NCBI GenBank assembly: GCA_046706145.1
Contig: JBJKPP010000051.1
Coordinates: 1-8,142 of the forward strand
Direction of reading: 5' to 3'
Origin: JBJKPP01 sp046706145
Lineage (GTDB): Bacteria; Bacteroidota; Ignavibacteria; Ignavibacteriales; Ignavibacteriaceae
DNA length: 8,142 bases
Made by a program: the position numbers and the translations under genes. The notes below the pieces were generated by a model. The model searched no databases. It was not told the origin of the DNA and was given only the letters and a program-made list of their open reading frames with translations. Every line of letters starts with the position of its first letter. The first letter of the stretch is position 1. Shown here one piece after another: positions 6,307 to 8,142 of the stretch.

Positions 6307-6335
6307 TTGTATGGTAATAAGACAAGCAGTATTAA
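6307..6335 (+). promoter_or_regulatory. Weak candidate promoter for ispH
   Basis: TTGTAT (6307-6312) and TATTAA (6330-6335) are separated by 17 bases, the ideal spacer. The hexamers match the consensus at only three and four positions. It would leave a leader of about 70 bases before the ispH ATG. This is a tentative placement. Confidence 0.25.
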
Positions 6336-6413
6336 TTACAGATGGAAATACACTTTAATTGTCATCGTTTATTCTTAAATTTACCAATTGTATTTAAAGA
6401 TTAATCAGAAAAG

Positions 6414-7640
6414 ATGAAAAAATTCGATATTCCTTCATTTTATAGAGGAAAAATAATAACAAAGATTAAGGAAGCTAAGAGATCCGGCGACCCTAAGAAA
6501 AAGGACTTTTCTCCGACGATTTTGAATTTTGGAGAGGTACAGTTCATAATTCCACGCCATTTTGGATTTTGCTACGGTGTTGAAAACGCAATAGAAATTG
6601 CTTACAGAACAGTTGAAGAAAATCCTGGAAAGAGAATTTTCCTACTCAGTGAGATGATACACAATCCTGAAGTTAATGCTGACCTAAAAAAAAGAGGCGT
6701 CAGGTTTTTGATGGATACTTCCGGTAATCGTTTAATTGATTGGAGTGATTTAAAACCGCAAGACGCGGTAATAATTCCTGCCTTTGGAACTACTTTGGAA
6801 ATAGAAAAAGAATTAAATGAGATTGGAATTAATCCTTATAAGTATAACACAACCTGTCCTTTTGTTGAAAAAGTCTGGAATAGGTCGGAACAACTTGGTC
6901 AGAATGATTACACTGTAATAATTCATGGTAAATATCTCCACGAAGAAACTCGTGCAACTTTTTCTCATACTGTTAAGCGTGCTCCATCGGTTATAGTAAA
7001 GAACCTTGAAGAAGCCAAGGTACTTGGCTCTGTAATTAAAAATGAGGACGAAGATAAGTTTCCCGAATTCTTTAAAGGTAAACACTCAAAAAACTTTAAT
7101 GTGAAGAAAGACCTCCAGAGAATAGGAGTGGTAAATCAAACAACGATGCTTGCTACAGAAACTCAAGCTATCTCAGATTTCTTAAAGAACATAATGATTG
7201 AAAAGTATGGAACTGAAAACTTAAAAGAACATTATGCAGAAACTAGAGATACGCTTTGTTATGCAACATACGATAATCAACAAGCGACCTTAAAAGTTCT
7301 TGAGGAAGACGCTGACTTAGCAATTGTTGTTGGTGGTTATAATAGTTCAAATACCGGTCACATTGTTGAACTTTGTGAAGGAAAGTTTGAAACGTATTTT
7401 ATTTTGTCTGCAGAGAAAATTGTTGATAGGTATAACGTAAAACATTTTAATATTCACTCTAAAAAAGAAATAAAGTCAACCAAATTTATTCCTAATAAAG
7501 AAAATGTAAATATTGTTCTGACCAGCGGCGCCTCGTGTCCGGATGCTTTGGTTGAAGAAGTAATGCTTACAATATTAACTTTCTTTGAAGATGTTAGGCC
7601 AATCGAGAAAGTGTTAAATGAGCAATTATCTTTGGCCTGA
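6414..7640 (+). CDS. ispH: 4-hydroxy-3-methylbut-2-enyl diphosphate reductase, long plant/cyanobacterial-like form
   Basis: IspH (LytB) reduces HMBPP to IPP and DMAPP, the last step of the MEP isoprenoid pathway, using a [4Fe-4S] cluster. The three cluster cysteines are Cys53 (HFGFCYGVENA), Cys148 (NTTCPFVEKVW) and Cys282 (DTLCYATYDNQ). Other recognisable residues are His83 (EMIHNPEV), Glu178 in HEET (equivalent to E. coli Glu126), NQTT (241-244), YNSSN (309-313) and Ser374 in TSGASCPD. At 408 residues it exceeds the roughly 315 of E. coli. It has an N-terminal extension of about 40 residues and an insert around 205-235, as in plant and cyanobacterial enzymes. PAFG (122-125) has Phe where E. 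coli has His74, also as in those enzymes. The ATG at 6414 keeps the whole extension but has only a weak AGAAAAG ribosome binding site. Transketolase follows 68 bases downstream. Confidence 0.95.
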   Translation: MKKFDIPSFYRGKIITKIKEAKRSGDPKKKDFSPTILNFGEVQFIIPRHFGFCYGVENAIEIAYRTVEENPGKRIFLLSEMIHNPEVNADLKKRGVRFLMDTSGNRLIDWSDLKPQDAVIIPAFGTTLEIEKELNEIGINPYKYNTTCPFVEKVWNRSEQLGQNDYTVIIHGKYLHEETRATFSHTVKRAPSVIVKNLEEAKVLGSVIKNEDEDKFPEFFKGKHSKNFNVKKDLQRIGVVNQTTMLATETQAISDFLKNIMIEKYGTENLKEHYAETRDTLCYATYDNQQATLKVLEEDADLAIVVGGYNSSNTGHIVELCEGKFETYFILSAEKIVDRYNVKHFNIHSKKEIKSTKFIPNKENVNIVLTSGASCPDALVEEVMLTILTFFEDVRPIEKVLNEQLSLA

Positions 7641-7682
7641 CTTCATGCTAGAAGGCAGCTTATTTCAAGATAATTCTATAAA

Positions 7683-7698
7683 CTATTTTTTTAAATAG
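7683..7698 (+). repeat. Inverted repeat overlapping the transketolase ribosome binding site
   Basis: CTATTT (7683-7688) and AAATAG (7693-7698) pair perfectly around TTTT. The right arm overlaps the first bases of the AGGA ribosome binding site (7697-7700), so a folded RNA would partly mask it. The stem has one G-C pair and is probably too weak to matter alone. Confidence 0.25.
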
Positions 7699-7708
7699 GA
7701 AAAAACTA

Positions 7709-8142
7709 ATGCCATATAATTTAATTAAGAAATCAGAATTTGATAAAGTTAAATCCTCCAATGGGGAATGGTCAAAAAGAATGCAATTGTTTGCCGATAT
7801 GTGCCGGTATAATACTTTAGTTGCAGTTAAAAAAGCAGGTTCAGGGCATCTGGGTTCAAGCCTGAGTGCAATGGATATTATTACATATCTTTATCTAAAT
7901 GAACTTAACGTTCTGGAAGTTGGCTTAGATTCTGAAGACAGGGATATTTATTTCTCATCAAAAGGTCACGATGTTCCGGGTCTTTATTCACTTTTTTATG
8001 CACTTGGAATCTTACCGGAAGAAAAACTTCTTGGACTTAGAAGATTGCACGGCCTAGATGGTCACCCTGAAGTTAGAATTCCAGGAATAGAAGCAAGTAC
8101 CGGTTCCCTTGGAATGGGAATTTCAAAAGGCAAAGGAATGGC
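7709..8142 (+). CDS. Transketolase N-terminal region (3' end outside window)
   Basis: The frame starts at ATG 7709, with AGGA at 7697-7700, and is open to the window edge, giving 144 complete residues. Transketolase moves two-carbon ketol units between sugar phosphates in the pentose phosphate pathway using thiamine diphosphate. The visible motifs are KAGSGHLGSSLSAMDI (42-57, His48), SSKGHDVPGLYSLFYALG (83-100, His87), LHGLDGHPE (113-121, His119) and the diphosphate-binding STGSLGMGIS (130-139). These match the conserved His residues and TGSLGxG motif of transketolase N-terminal domains. The style resembles the split form, in which separate genes encode N- and C-terminal halves, but the end is not visible. 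It follows ispH in the same direction and may be co-transcribed. Confidence 0.9.
   Translation, partial: MPYNLIKKSEFDKVKSSNGEWSKRMQLFADMCRYNTLVAVKKAGSGHLGSSLSAMDIITYLYLNELNVLEVGLDSEDRDIYFSSKGHDVPGLYSLFYALGILPEEKLLGLRRLHGLDGHPEVRIPGIEASTGSLGMGISKGKGM

Larger units (their letters stand above)
6210..6413. other. 204-base divergent intergenic region between prfA and ispH
   Basis: This AT-rich region must hold promoters for both prfA (minus) and ispH (plus). I see no gene, structured RNA or strong repeat in it. Weak promoter-like sequences on each strand are listed separately. Confidence 0.6.

Overview
This window looks like ordinary chromosome of a low-GC bacterium from the Bacteroidota/Chlorobiota/Ignavibacteriota side of the tree. 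By eye GC is in the mid-30s percent. Three things point there: a DUF4175-like C-terminus with the RQERILSRMLEAQ and RESGVG signatures, a PET-type release factor 1, and the long 'plant/cyanobacterial-like' IspH in the form I recall from that group. Clear Shine-Dalgarno sequences (AAGGA, AGGAG, AAGGAGGG) fit Ignavibacteria/Chlorobi better than classical Bacteroidia, which mostly lack them. The placement is inference. I see no phage, transposon, CRISPR, tRNA or rRNA signal.

Layout, left to right. (1) Positions 1-1045 hold the 3' end of a long Q-rich coiled-coil protein, probably the C-terminal part of a DUF4175-family protein. (2) Positions 1046-1454 are a 409-base non-coding stretch with several short perfect palindromes, a near-consensus sigma-54 (-24/-12) promoter and an extended -10 element. 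(3) Positions 1455-4804 carry three tightly spaced co-directional genes: an NtrC-type sigma-54 activator (receiver, AAA+, Fis helix-turn-helix), a STAS anti-sigma-factor antagonist, and a receiver-receiver-PP2C/SpoIIE phosphatase. (4) A small two-helix membrane protein of unknown function follows at 4870-5127 with a very strong ribosome binding site. (5) prfA (RF1) lies convergent on the minus strand at 5130-6209, only two bases from the membrane-protein stop codon. (6) A 204-base divergent promoter region leads to ispH (6414-7640). (7) The N-terminal part of a transketolase starts at 7709 and runs off the right edge.

The most interesting unit is the three-gene regulatory cassette. By homology, the phosphatase would dephosphorylate the STAS protein at Ser56, and the STAS protein would then bind an anti-sigma/switch kinase. 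Phosphorylation of the tandem receivers would control the phosphatase. The sigma-54 activator in the same apparent operon would link this partner switch to sigma-54 transcription. Neither a sensor histidine kinase nor an RsbW-like kinase is in the window, so both inputs and the switch partner must be encoded elsewhere. A sigma-54-like promoter upstream of the activator suggests autoregulation. prfA, ispH and transketolase are housekeeping genes for translation termination, the MEP isoprenoid pathway and the pentose phosphate pathway.
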